DNA of 64,000 nt from Phlebiopsis flavidoalba. Lineage: Eukaryota > Basidiomycota > Agaricomycetes > Polyporales > Phanerochaetaceae. The DNA is taken from contig JAOCPU010000036.1 in NCBI GenBank assembly GCA_035772785.1, positions 274,417 to 338,416 on the forward strand. The letters run 5' to 3'. The notes beneath the pieces are model-generated. The model made no database searches. It was given only the letters and a program-made list of their open reading frames with translations, and was not told the DNA's origin. This document shows positions 10,708-22,613 of this stretch, in pieces; positions within the stretch are counted from its first letter, which is position 1; each line of letters starts with the position of its first letter. A program made the translations under genes and the position numbers.

Positions 10708-11889
10708 TCTTCTGCTTTCTCTTTGAAGAAGCTAGCCTGGACGGATCTCGCACCACGCCTCTGCGCAGAGGTGATTGGGGCCGTTCATACGTACTTCCAG
10801 TCCTCTTTTTGCCTGCTCTCTTCGGGTCGTTTGTTCTTTTATGCTCCTCGAGGGCTGTGCTGTAGTCGCTTCGAGTCGTGTCTCTCGTAGTCGAGGGAGT
10901 ACAGAACAAGCGTACATCCACCGTCGATCCGCCCCACCCTCTATAATTACCACTCCCGCCAGACGCAATGCCGATCTGGACCCGCCCAATCGAGACCGTG
11001 GGCGAACCAGTCCCGCGCGGACGCTCGCCTCGAGGCAGTCCGACCTGCCGCAGATATGTGCCTCCCCCCGCCGCCGACTTCCGCTCGTCTTGCCCTCCTT
11101 TTGCCCTCACCCGGCGGCCACACGGGCGCGTGGGGCCCGCCTCTGTAGATCGCCTGGTGCCAGTGTGTCCGTCTGGACGGCTGGTTGGTCCGTCCCTCAG
11201 CCCGTACAATCAATGCGGTCGTAGCTGTGCTGCCGCTCTGGATTGCGCAAGGGCATATGGGTGGCGTGGGCGAGATAGGTTGGCGGGTGCGGTGGTATAA
11301 CACTCGATCACGGATGCCCTCATCCGGGTGCTTTCTTGCACGGAGTTTCTCATTAACGTTACCACACCAGTGATTCTCAGCCGAGAATTCGACGTAGACG
11401 ATTGTTTCAACGAGTGTGCTGTGTCCGTACTACTTACAAATCTATGAGGGTGGTTACATCTAGTCTAATCTACAAAGAACGAGTGTACCAGCAGGCGATC
11501 TTATACAATGTCCTATGAATTTACGGCATAACAGTAGTCGCTATAATGTTGTACTAAGTCCGTCGGTGGTGTGTATGGTATAATGGTGGTATGGCACGAT
11601 CCGGTGCGGAAATGAATGAATGTACGATGAAGGAATGTACGATGAAGTGCTTGTGAAGGAATGTACGGACTGAATGTGTAGATGATGAAATCCAGAGGGC
11701 GTATTATGATGATTGTAAAACATGCGGGCGGCCCACGGGACAGCGGAGCCGGAGTTTTCAGAACGTGAGGCCTATGTCGAACATACAGACGATAGCGATG
11801 CGTTCGCCAGAAAAGTTGGAACCATTGTGCAAGGAATAGAAATGATGAGCACGAGTTCCCGCGGAGACGAGCCGCGCTGCGTACCAGGG
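10708..11889. other. Intergenic; a 15-bp tandem repeat, no supported gene
   Basis: No conserved exon chain is visible. A 15-bp unit (GAATGTACGATGAAG) is repeated twice head to tail at 11,618-11,647, with a partial third copy near 11,655. This stretch would hold the promoter of the TDP2-like gene and the 3' flank of the exchanger gene. Confidence 0.45.
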
Positions 11890-14740
11890 TTAGAACCAGA
11901 ACGTCACCGGCACGGCGACGTGATGCCCTACAGCCCGATGTAGGATTAGGCCTTCGAGCCAGTTGGAGCTCCCGTCGGCTACTACGACACAGCCCATCCG
12001 TGTGTGGACTGCGCCTGATGAGCAACGATTTGTATGGAGATAGAGATGGATGCTTGACACGGATAGGAAGAGATGTACACACACGATCGACTCGAACGGA
12101 TCGAACAGTAGGGCTAGCGGTTTATCCAGCACCCAGCCAGGAGAATCATGAATACTGAAAAAGCCGTTATTAAGACAGGGGAAGACGTCTGACATCTAGA
12201 CGCACGGGATGACGACAAAGCGGCGGTTTGCTAAAATAACAAGACGTCAGGTGGCGAATAGTAGCGAGGTCCGACGTTAATCGAATAGAGGCCGTACGCT
12301 CGTTGCGCCGACGGCACAACATGATACTAGACGTCAGTGACTGTTCCCTACATACGATAACTGCAGCGGATCGTGATACATACACGTGATTACATACGTC
12401 TGTAATATTACAACAAATGTCGGTCTAAGGAATAAGATGTGTTTTCAAAGTACGAGGACAGGCGGAGGCGGGGTGGTCACGGGCGAGCGCGCAGCGAGCA
12501 CCACAGTCGGGAGAAGAATCAGCGCGATCCACTCCTTGCCTCATCGTGCGCGCTGATACTATCAATCGAGTCGACATCATCCACTACACCCGCAAATTAA
12601 AATCCATCGCCACAGTTGAGCTACTCAAAGTCCCGTCGCACGAACTCAACGGTGCCACGCCCGCACATACCACCGTGACAAAACTCATCAAAAACAGCGT
12701 CAAGAACCAGCTCAACTGCGGCTAGGTTTCCGCTCCTCAAGCGGCGCCGACCCTTCCTCCCACCCCGGGGGGGGGGGTCCCTCACCGGCCTCACCTCCCT
12801 CCGCAAGCTGCACCCTCGCCCGCCCCTCCTTGCCATAAAACCCCCTCGCTAGCATCGACCTCGTAGATATGCTCCCCGTCCGTATAATACGCCGACACGA
12901 GCTCCGTGACGAGCGAGAGCCGCTCGCTGCCGGCCGTACAGCACGCTCGCGGCTGCCGTCCTCCGAGTCGCAGCGGCGCGCGCACCTCGGGGACGAGCAC
13001 CCGCACGGTCGTAAGACCGCGCCGAGGGTCGTGCTGCTCGGGCAGGGCGAGGGCGCGATGCTGCTCGGACACGGCGACGCGCGCGGGGGGCGACACGCTC
13101 GGACGCGCGCTGGTACGCACACGGCGCGGGCGGGCTCTTGGCGAGCACCGGGTCGCGAAGGTGGGCGCGGGGCTGAGGAGGCGGCGGAGCGCGGGGCTGC
13201 CGGGGCGCACGCGCGAGGCCATGGAGCGCATGGAGACTGCGTTGGGGGAGTTTTGTTGCTGGGGTGTTTGGGCGTCGGGTGAAGTGGTGGGAGTGGGACC
13301 AGAATTGAAAGAGGATGGTAGCAGATGTAGACTGGTGGTGCGTCAGTAAGAAGGGAGACTGTGGAATATTGAAGATACGTACCGAAGATGAGAATGACAG
13401 AAACCTGGGGGGAATGGTTAGCATATAGCCATTGAAAAATGGCTGGGGCTTACTCCATGCTCATGCGAAGGATATCCTTCTTCTGCTCCTCAATCTGCTC
13501 CTTGACATTCTCACTGCCGTCGCGGTAGGTCAAGGTAAAGTGAAAGGCCGCCGGAAGCAGCACGGCACCGACGCTGAGACTCAACAAAGACGATGGTGGA
13601 TTTGCGTGGCGGCTAACAGAGTGACGGGATCAGACTTGGCGAGTGTACGGAAGCACAATGGAATGCGCTTACTTGAGTCGAAATCTTGCTGCGTAAATCG
13701 CATACCTCCGGCGAAGAAGCACATTCCCAGAATCAACACTTACCCAACGGTTAGTCCGAAAATAATTCCTCAGAAGGGGCAGACGGGGCTCACGCAGTTT
13801 GCTTAGCATCGCGCCGATAACTAGTAATTTGTCAGTGCAAGAGAAATATTAGTAGAGGAATACTACTTACGGGACGACTGCACGACGCGCAGTTTCGCAC
13901 TTTCGCAGCGCGATGATCTAAAGGCCGAGCTCAGCCATCACCGTACTGTGACACAGAAGTGGAGAGCTTACGGCGATAACTGATTCGACGCTAAGAAATA
14001 GACATGGTCACAGCACTTAATTAAGCGATCGAGATGGACGACTGTGGGTCCTAAAATAGCTTGACTTACATGTTGCTCTAAAGGAAAATCAGAAAGTCAG
14101 AAAGGGGATGGCAAGAGACAAGGGTCTCGTACCAGGCTGGCGTTCAGCAGTCCTGTTCTTGAGCCGCCGACGCGAATTGCCAGTTCGCGCACGGACATGT
14201 CGTGCATCTACCATGGTCATGAGTGACGAGGTTGTAGGGAGATCTCATGAAGTCTACCTTGACGAGAGGGACCATGGATACGATAGTGGCTATATGCGGA
14301 GTATTATGAGTGAGATTGGGTGTTAGTATGACCTTGAACTTACACGCAAAGATGAGGAGCGGTAGTAGACCCAGGGCTTGCCAATCGCAAGATCCACTGC
14401 AAAAGTATTTGAATGTTGTTCATCGACCGCGAATTGTGGCACATACAGTCGCAGGGACGTTCAGAAGAAGAAGATTCAGCCCTTTCGTAACAAATTAGGG
14501 CTCGACACCGGTGAAATCATGAGGCAGTACTCACATGAACCGAATAATGCCAGTCTCCAGCCCATGAACATGTTAGATACTCGCGCAGGTTCCTTCCCAT
14601 GGATGGGTAGTCCAGCTTCGTTTGCGCCAGCATCTTTGCTCTTTGCGTTTTCTTCGACAACATGAGAAACCCCCAGTTGTCTGTGCCGAGCTTTTGGAGT
14701 CAGTCTTCTCCACAAGGTTCACTGTGGAGGTGTAGGTCAT
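11890..14740 (-). pseudogene. Vacuolar Ca2+/H+ exchanger (CAX/VCX1 family), disrupted
   Basis: Exons on the minus strand carry the CAX signature. From the ATG at 14,740 they give a hydrophilic N-terminus, then VSMVPLVK and MHDMSVRELAIRVGGSRT (about 14,150-14,270), GLLNASL, IIALRKCE (about 13,900), VLILGMCFFAGGMRF (about 13,700) and SLSVGAVLLPAAFHFTLTY (about 13,530-13,590). The loop and transmembrane exons YICYLLFQFWSHSHHF follow (about 13,270-13,390). The family exchanges vacuolar H+ for cytosolic Ca2+. The second half is recognisable only in pieces: FLMSFVTVV near 12,670, LILLPTVV near 12,520, and GWVLDKPLALLFDPFESIV near 12,100. SSNWLEGLIL and VTFWF follow, before the stop at 11,890. An extra A near 13,889 shifts the frame. 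The conserved second exchange repeat is largely missing, which suggests real decay in addition to indel error. Confidence 0.8.
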
Positions 14741-15356
14741 CGTCGAGCTCTCTGAGGGTGAGAGCGTATGTGTAGGCCGCAGATGGGTGTCGTGCATTGA
14801 ATAGACTTGTGCATTGTCGCTTTCCGCGGTGTGTTGTCTAAGAACTTCTATTGTCGCTGACGAGTGCATAGTGTGTCGCGGTGCAGTGGTGCACTTCTGA
14901 GAGGATCTTCACCTACCGCCAGGGTGGGTGAGGAGATGGACGCGTAAAAGACAGAGGTGGTGCTGAGGCTAGTCGCTGCGCACGACTGACGAGCCGAGAC
15001 ACACCTTAAACATTTCGAGATATGTTTAGAAGACGTGCTAAAGCCGTGTCAAAACAGCTTCTTCGCCACTTCACACAGCGTCCGCGACGCGAGCTTACCC
15101 GCTCGCTCTGGCAGCTTCCCTGCCTTATATGGCAGGTGCGGGGAGCATCGAAGCCGCTTAGCTAAGCAAGCCATATCCAGCACGCCAGTCTCCGGCACCA
15201 GTCGGCTGCCTTTTTTTGGGTCGCTTTCGGGTAATAGCGGGGCAACGCCGTGACGCGCCCGTCACACTGGTTATTCCGTCACGCCTGCAACAACTCGAGC
15301 TCAACGTCCGCAACACCCCGCCGACGCCCTCTAGCCCGTCGCCACCACCCTAAAAC
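14741..15356. other. Divergent promoter region between the exchanger and COX4
   Basis: The two flanking genes are transcribed away from each other, so this 616-bp stretch should hold both promoters. I see no ORF with conserved features. No regulatory motif could be assigned with confidence. Confidence 0.5.
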
Positions 15357-15946
15357 ATGCTCCGCGCCGCCATCCGTCCCGCCACCCTCGCCGCCCCCGC
15401 GCAGCCAGGCCTGCTGCCCGCGCTTTCTCCGTCTCTGCTGCCCGGCCTGTCCGACGAGAAGCACGTCGAGCCCGCTCTCTTTTGCTCCTGGCGCAAAGGC
15501 CGGTGTCGTCCCCACCGATGACATCCACGCTACCGGTCTCGAGCGTCTCCAAATTATTGGAGAGCTGACCGGTGCCAAGGTCTTCGACTACGACCCCCTC
15601 TCGACTCGAGCAGGATTGGCACCAAGTCGGACCCCGTCAAGGTCTTCTCCTGGGTGCGCATTGTTTATCCGTCGACCGTGTAAAATATTTATGTAATGGT
15701 GCACTCAATGCTACTATATTTTACAGGAACCTGAGCGTATCATTGGCTGCACTGGCTCCCCCGCCGAGTCCCACGAACTTCACTGGATGCAACTCAAGCA
15801 CGACAACACCCCCCGTTGCCCTGAGTGCGGCTCCGGTATGTAATCCCTACTATATCCCGCGAGTCTTCTGTAATATTTTTTGCAGTCTACAAGATGGACT
15901 CTTCCAGGGCGACCTCGAGGCGTCCGCGCACGCTCTCAACCACTAA
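15357..15946 (+). CDS. COX4: Cytochrome c oxidase subunit 4, mitochondrial (zinc-binding subunit)
   Basis: Starts at ATG 15,357 with an Ala/Arg/Pro-rich mitochondrial presequence (MLRAAIRPATLAAPA). The mature part reads GLERLQIIGELTGAKVFDYD, then SSRIGTKSDPVKVFSW. After intron 15,654-15,726 it continues with ERIIGCTGSPAESHELHW and CPECGS, and after intron 15,836-15,885 with VYKMD and a short tail ending at TAA 15,944-15,946. GCTG and CPECGS supply the cysteines of the zinc site that is typical of this inner-membrane complex IV subunit. Length is close to the family norm. Three small indels break the frame: an extra T near 15,483, two extra bases in CTCTC near 15,599, and a missing T near 15,901. 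The conserved residues between them argue for sequencing error in an intact essential gene. Confidence 0.93.
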
Positions 15947-18140
15947 ACTCGGATATTGGAAAGAGTAGTTGTCGAGGACTGTTGCTGTAGACGGAAGGCT
16001 TTCGATAGGCCGAACAATTCATTCCATCTTTCTTACTCCTCCATATGGACCAGACGACAACACACGGTATCGAAACTAGATGAATATTGAGGTGCCCCGA
16101 TGCTCTGCCTTCCAAGCTCGCTGCGTTACTATGCTCTCTCCAGGCCGCCGCGTCTAGTTTTTGCTTCATACAATCCCTAGGCGGCTCGTGATGCGCCCAG
16201 GCTTACAGTCCAGACGCTGTTCTAGAGCACGGTGAACTTGGACGATGCCTGTTGTTCTCTGTTGCTGGAGGGTGCGTATATTTTCGCAAACTAGCTACGC
16301 CCGCACGTCTTCATAACGGATATCAAGTCATACACAGGTGAGTGCGGACTGCGTCGACCGACCTCTATCGTTGAGCGCTCCGCTGTCCCCGTGTTATACC
16401 CGGAGTGGCCGGTTACTCCTGACACTGGTCGTCGAGAAATTACTCAAAAGCAAGAATGTCACAACGCTGAAAGTTTGAAACCTACGCGGAGTATTATCCG
16501 ATTGTTGTGAGGACTTTCGGCTTCGTTGTGATGATATATATCCGTGATGTTTTTTTTTCTTGGAAAGACAAAACTTCACTGTCTCTTGGACGACTAAGAC
16601 GCGGCGGTTTATCCCTGACTGACTACTGCTCACAACCCGGCCCCACGCAGGCAAATGTCATTTGTGAGGACACAAGGAGTAGGCGAAAACCGAGTGAAGG
16701 GCTATAAAGCATCGTTAACCAGGAGATGTCGCTCGAAGTCCCAAACTTATGGATATCGACGTCGTAACCTCGGAACCGTGCGTTTGCTTGTGGGTCCACC
16801 CCCAAGGCAAAGGCAACCGCTACGCGTATGTCTAATCCAGGACTCAATTGGCAACATGCATTTCATTCAAGCGTCGCCGAAGACCCGGATTGTCAGATTC
16901 AATAGCCTCGAATAGTCTACAAACCAGGGGCGGGCGAGTTGCCGTTCGTACATGAGATACAGTAAGTGTTCCGAAAAACATATTATTGTTCCCTTTGTCC
17001 CGTAGCCTCCGTGTTGACATGGAGAAAAGCAGGGGACACTGGGGACGCATGAGATTCCATCAGGTTGAAAATGAGGTGTCTTTTGTCGCACTGGGGTACA
17101 TCCTTGCACCTGGACAAAAAACTCCGTCAACGTGAAAGCACCTGAAAGCACTGACGGAGCTCTTATTGACCCCGTCCTGAGAGGACGCTGCCGTTGACTT
17201 GTTGTTGGTGGTCCCCGTTGCTTGACAGAAGCGGGGGCGTCCCCCGGATCTACCAGGCCCGCCTCGCTTCCGCGACCATAACCCCTTATTATGAATGTCA
17301 ACAGGAGCGGGTGCTCATCGTGAGTTGCGATAATCTGCTATGTACTACGTATTGTCTGCCTTCTCAAAATACAAGGTTGCCTACTTGCTATTGTGGCCCA
17401 GCTTTACCACGGTGCCGCACTCAATAATGTTAAGTTCAGAAGTTTACACTTTCGAGCAAACGTTGATGAGATTACTCTCTCCAGCGCATGATGCCCACCC
17501 TCCCCGGCGGGTTGCTCGCCGTGCTTCCTCTTGGCGATAAACAGCCCGAGATTTCAGCGATCGTGCGAAATAGGATGTACCTTGGTGGTTGTCAAGCTCT
17601 GGCCTGGTCTCTACGCACGCTTTTAACATGACGCGTGGGTTCGTACTCAGTTGGCCTTATATGGATTTCTGGAATACGCCATCGGCGACGACGACGGGGA
17701 ATGCAACGCGCGTTGTGGCTTTTCGAGCCCTATCAACAAAAATAATGAAATGGAACACACTCGTTGTGCGGGCCCCGATCCAGGCAAGGATCCGGCACCC
17801 GCTCAGGAAACGTTCGCGATCAGGTCGTTGCTCGAGGTGCGCTTTGGTATAAAAGGTGTACGGTGCTTGGCGGGGGTGCTCTAACACTCGTTGTTTCCTC
17901 CCTCTTCAGATTGTGTTGGTTCGTTTTGAACGGCCGTCCCTCGGCCTCTTTCTCGACCAGGTGTCAGTCCTTCCTACATTCCTACATTCTTTCAACCGTT
18001 TCCCCTTCTACCTCTCTTTTCAAAAGAAAATCTCGGGAGCTAAGGTTCATCTCCTTTTTGACTGTTCATTACGGGGGCGGAAGGCTTGGTGGTGCACGCC
18101 CACCGGAGACTTTCTACTGCTGTAACCTCAATTCGTCGAG
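15947..18140. other. Gene-poor stretch of 2.2 kb
   Basis: Only short ORFs are present. One minus-strand fragment at 16,623-16,847 (containing NARFRGYDVDIHKFGTSSD) has a protein-like composition, but I recognise no family and cannot extend it into an exon chain. Confidence 0.4.
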
Positions 18141-20635
18141 ATGTTCTCCAAATCGCAACTTTATCACCGTCGCACTGAGCCTTCTCTCCATATCCGAGAT
18201 CTTCTTACGCCCGTGAGAGGTGGCTCGAGAGGGGACGGACGCTCCGTTGAGCTCTAACCCTCGTTTTGCGGTTCGGCCAGGAGCACCCTGCCCGTCATTG
18301 ACAAGCTTCCTCTGCCTGCCCGGTCAGGTTTTGCGGTGTCCTTGCGGGTCAAGCCATCACTCCTTTGCTTGCTCTCGCCTCTCAAGGCGAATGTACTCCC
18401 AGCAGGATATGGCTGACGCCATCATTGGTACGTATTTCTTTCTCCATTGATGAAAATGCCCCTCATTCTCCACTCCAGATGCCGCTCAGCAGTTCGATGA
18501 TGCTACCAAGACCAACATGATCGCGTTGGCCGTCGAGTACCGTCAAGTCGAGAAGAACACTCCCTCCTGTAGGTTTAAATATTTTCCATCTCAGTCTCGT
18601 AACTGATCCCGAATTCTGTAGGACTTCACGCACGAACCCTCCCACCAACCGTAACTCGGTGTTCTGCCAGAAGGCCCCCAAGAACGCTCAGCTTAACAGC
18701 TTGGTCCAGGCGCAGGATCCTGCCAACGATCCCAACCTTTTCTTCGACCCCGCCACCAAGGCATCCGTCAAGAAGGGTTCTCAGGCAAACGACTTTCCCC
18801 TTCGGTACCCTCCGGCGCTGCCTCTGGATCTTCCAGGTAAACTACAAACCGACGCCCGTCAACATTAGTCTGACGTTGTGCGCGTTACAGCTCGTCGGCT
18901 TCTGCGGTCTCGTGCGAGCGCAAGCGCCGCCGCGGCGAACACCGCTGCTGCGACTTCTGTTGCTGCATCGAGCTCTGCCGCTGCTGCTGCTTCCACCGAC
19001 TCTCGCGGACACTTGCGCTGTATGTGTACTACTTATTACGAGCATGATAAAGAGGCTTAATTAATTTCTTTAGGAAACCGTGACAGTAACCGTGGGCCGC
19101 GACTGATGCGGCGTCCCACAACCGATGCCGCCTCTTCCGCTGCCTCTACCCGACGCGGCTGCCACCTCTTCTTCTGCCGACCGCTGCCACCTCGACTGCG
19201 AACACCGCCGCCATCGGTAACTTCGGCAAGTGCTCCGTCCCCCAGATTGAGTTCCGCCACTGGCTTCGACAACCGCAAGGAAACTAGCTTCCAGCCTGTT
19301 GACAAGAGTCATTTTTTTTTTATCTATACACACCACTCTATGCTAATCATTTCACGATCACAGCGTCGTTCAACCACGGCTCTGCCCAGAACATCGACAT
19401 CATCACCCAGTTCATCTGCGACACTCTGACGAAAACACTTGCGGTGCTGACCAGACCGCGAAGGACACTTGCCAATCGGCTCGTGCTGCCGCAGACACCC
19501 AAGACCGCAAAGACTGGTGCTCAGGCTGATGCCTTCAACGCCGCGTTCGGTATCAAGACCGACTTCTCCGCTGTCGCCGCCGTCGATAACCAGGGCAACG
19601 TCATTGCTGGCTCGTCCACTGGCTCCGCCTCTACCGCTGCCTCCTCGAGCGCTGCTGCCAACAAACGCCGCCGCTACCTCGTCGACTTCGAGCAGCTCGG
19701 GCATTGGCAACTTCGGCAAGTGCTCTGTCCCCCAGATTGAGTTCGCCACCGGCTTCGACAACCGTAAGGAGACCAGCTTCCAGCCCGTTGACAAGAGTAT
19801 GTCGTTTTCCTATGATAAGCTTTGGACAGCTCTGATATAGTACTCCTCTAGCCTCGTTTAACCACGGCTCCGCCCAGAACATCGACATCATCACCCAGTT
19901 CATCTGCGACACGCTCACCAACAGCTGCGGCGCTGACCAGACTGCCAAGACACCACCTGCGCCAACGCCCGCTCTGCCGCTGACACCAAGACCGCTAAGA
20001 CTGGTGCTCAGGCAGATGCCTTCAACGCTGTCTTCGGTATCAAGACCAACTTCGCTGCTGTCGCCGCCGTCGATGACCAGGGTCGCGTGATTGCTGGCTC
20101 CTCCACCGGCTCTCAACGCCGCTGCCGCTACCACGTCCGCTGCTGCCTCTACCGCCGCCGCCACCACTCTGCCAAGGCCGCCGCTGCCTCCAGCACTGCT
20201 GCTGCTTCGACCAGCTCGGGGGGGCGTCGGTAACTTTCGGCAAGTGCTCCGTTCCCCAGATCGAGTTCGCCACCGGCTTCGACAACCGCAAGGAGACCAG
20301 CTTCCAGCCCGTTGACAAGAGTAAGTATCACATTCTTCTGAACTTGAAGTCAGAGGTCTAATGTCGAACTCGCAGCTTCGTACAACCACGGCTCTGCCCA
20401 GGGCATCGACATCATCACCCGCTTCATGTGCGACCAGCTGAACCAACAGCTGCGGCGCCGACCAGACCGCGAAAGACACTTGCGCCAAGGCGTCTGCCGC
20501 CGCCGACGACCAAGGCCGCGAAGACCGGTGCCCAGGCAGACGCGTTCAACGCTGTCTTCGGCATCAAGACCAAACTTCTCCGCCGTCTCGGCTGTCGACG
20601 ACCAGGGCCGCGTCATTGCTGGCTCCACCGCGTAA
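18141..20635 (+). CDS. Putative secreted modular protein with tandem two-exon modules
   Basis: Begins at ATG 18,141 (MFSK). After an apparent indel this continues into the hydrophobic stretch NFITVALSLLSI, which looks like a signal peptide. An N-terminal domain follows: QQDMADAII, intron 18,428-18,478, then AAQQFDDATKTNMIALAVEY and NRNSVFCQKAPKNAQLN. Next comes a long Ala/Ser/Thr-rich, probably O-glycosylated linker. Three related modules follow, each with FGKCSVPQIEFATGFDNRKE, then a 55-56 bp intron at one fixed position, then NHGSAQNIDIITQFICD and a conserved tail (TGAQADAFNAVFGIKT). Linkers of Ala/Ser/Thr separate them. It ends GSTA at TAA 20,633-20,635. I recognise the sequence as a recurrent uncharacterised basidiomycete type, with no assigned function. 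Several 1-2 base indels interrupt the frame. Confidence 0.75.
19216..20635 (+). repeat. Three tandem intragenic modules, period about 490-524 bp
   Basis: The motif CTTCGGCAAGTGCTC or its close variant starts each unit at about 19,221, 19,711 and 20,235. Each unit carries one intron at the same place (19,308-19,363, 19,797-19,851, 20,321-20,375; 56, 55 and 55 bp). Donor sequences differ: GTCATT in unit 1 is unusual, while units 2 and 3 have GTATGT and GTAAGT. The unit therefore duplicated together with its intron. Confidence 0.85.
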
Positions 20636-21180
20636 TCGACGAGGAGAGTTTCGATTTTTTGTTCACGCAAGTGATACCTAGCGTGCACGTCGCGACGCGA
20701 CGCTACGCCAGGAGAGGCTGGACCCCATTCTAGACGTACTACACACTTTTTGTACTCGTCTGTCGCTTCGACATTAATAACACGCAATCTGTGAGGGAAA
20801 CAACTAAATTTCTGTGTGGGTGTGATTGTTCTTGCTGGTCTTTCTTCTCGTCATGAACACAATTGAAAAGAATATCTGGCCACGTACCACGATCGCGCTT
20901 CGCCGACGCTTTGCGTAGTAAGCGCCGCATGTCGTTGCCACCGAAGCAGCCCGCCTTTGTCCTTTGCTCTCTTCTCTGTCGCACCCAAACCAGTGCGTAT
21001 TGTAGACGGGTGTTTGTGACTGCCACCCTCAATCGGATTCATTGTTATCTTCCTCCGTGTGGCTCAAACTCTAACAATCAGCGACGACGGTTACCGAGTG
21101 TTGCCACCCGGCATTGCAGCTGTTTTTTGTACTTCATCGACTCACGGCGACGACATTTGTCGGTCGTGTGACTGCACTTC
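20636..21180. other. Intergenic; nothing recognised
   Basis: A 545-bp AT-richer stretch after the modular gene. It probably holds that gene's 3' end and the promoter of the next gene. Confidence 0.45.
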
Positions 21181-22466
21181 ATGAATTATCTCACCGTAGA
21201 GGATACAGCAGATCGAGTGAGCGATGATTTTCGTGTCTCCTTGGAGCACGCCGGGGCGGAAACGTCGTCGCTGGAAGACGAGTTCTTTTTCGAACGGCTG
21301 AAGGTGTTCTATGAACAGAGTCTAACGGACATACGCGCGTTTGCGCAGAGAGAAGGCCGGCCTTATGACCAGGTATGTATCTCTCCCTAGTGCACAAATT
21401 GTGATGATACGACAGGTTTTTTCTTGATTTTGTTCATTGGATTTTAGGTTCGGAGGCGTGTATCGGAATTGCACTGCAAAGCATTATTCGGAGGTGCGGA
21501 TGACGAAAATCCCTCAATACAAGACAAACATAGAGGTGTATTCAACCGCTACATTCCATACTCAAAATGCCATACTGACCTCGCAATTAGCCTCGAATAT
21601 CTTAATGTCCGTGTGACACAGTCAACTGGAATCACTACACCCCATCAGCGGCCTTCAGTCATTCTATCTCGCAGTGAAACCCCTCGGATCCTTCTGACGA
21701 AGGCTTTCTAGGGGGAACACTGCTTGGACGCGAATTCTGGCGTGACCACAGAGGCGGCGGCGCACCAGGCGCAAAGGCATTCGCACTCTTCTGCCAGCGA
21801 GCGCTGCAGACACAAAGTAGAACGTCTACAACGCCCACCCCACGCGCATCGTCGTCACACGGAGCGAGTCAAGCGCATTCGCAGAACAGCAGCGCGAAAA
21901 CGATCGAGCGAGATCAAGGCAGAAGTCTACCTCGCTGTGCGCACCGCCGTGAGGTCAGCTCCAAGCACCACCCCTCGCCTTACATCTGCTGACATCAAAC
22001 ACAGAGCAGCCTCACACAACCGACACGCAGAGATGAAGTGGTCAAACCACTCCAACCTCGCGACGTACGGCGTCGAGCTCGTCGGCTGGCCACCGGGCGT
22101 GCCCAAGCGCAACCCCTCCGCGCTCTCCGCCGCACAGAACCAGGCAATCCTCGACGCGCGATCCGCAGTGGGTGCATGTCCTTCCGCTCGCTAGGTGCGC
22201 TGCCTAGCGAAGAAGGCACTGAGCAGAAAGATGTGGTCCCGGAGGTCGATGAGGAGGCGATGTTTGACGAGGCAATTGATTTCACGGCGGGGGAGAGCGA
22301 GAGCGGCGCTGTGCAGGTGGGTGTATGCGATACGTTGTTGAAACCTGATTATAACGCTGAAGCTGGAATTTTAGCACACCGGTACGATCTACGACTGGGG
22401 TTCGATGGCGTACGATCCGGGAAAGCGGTCAGAACAGGAGAGAGAAGATCGAAGGGGGTCTCCTGA
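21181..22466 (+). CDS. Uncharacterised protein of a basidiomycete-specific family
   Basis: Exon 1 from ATG 21,181 encodes MNYLTVEDTADRVSDDF to an acidic helix (SSLEDEFFFERLKVFYEQ) and ends at a GTATGT donor near 21,373. The next exon reads VRRRVSELHCKALFGGADDE. A Lys/Arg-rich exon follows (about 21,720-22,190) with HAEMKWSNHSNLATYGVELV and GWPPGVPKRNP, and an acidic tail (VPEVDEEAMFDEAIDF) lies one frame away after an indel near 22,180. The motif YGVxLVGWPxxxPxxNPS is familiar to me from large paralogous sets in repeat-rich Agaricomycetes, where its role is unknown; that recollection is not checked. The basic then acidic layout would suit a nuclear protein, but this is inference. Confidence 0.5.
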
Positions 22467-22613
22467 TCCACGTTTAGAACTGGGGAGTAGTCATAAGAAG
22501 AGGAGAAGAGAAGACTCCGAAGATGTGATGTCGCAGAATGGCTACTACGGTGATGTGAAGTGAGGATAGAATGTGCAGATACTCCAAGCAAATTATAGAA
22601 TGCGATTGTAGGA

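Noticed and set aside
9575..10726. 383-codon plus ORF, the longest in the list
   Set aside because: It is antisense to the TDP2-like gene, whose catalytic motifs lie on the minus strand; the plus translation is Arg/His/Pro-rich shadow.
12869..13349. Plus ORFs of 137 and 147 codons
   Set aside because: Antisense to the exchanger exons and its cytosolic loop; no independent support.
20426..20635. Separate small gene at the end of the modular protein
   Set aside because: The translation is the third module of the same gene in shifted frames; the ORF start is internal.
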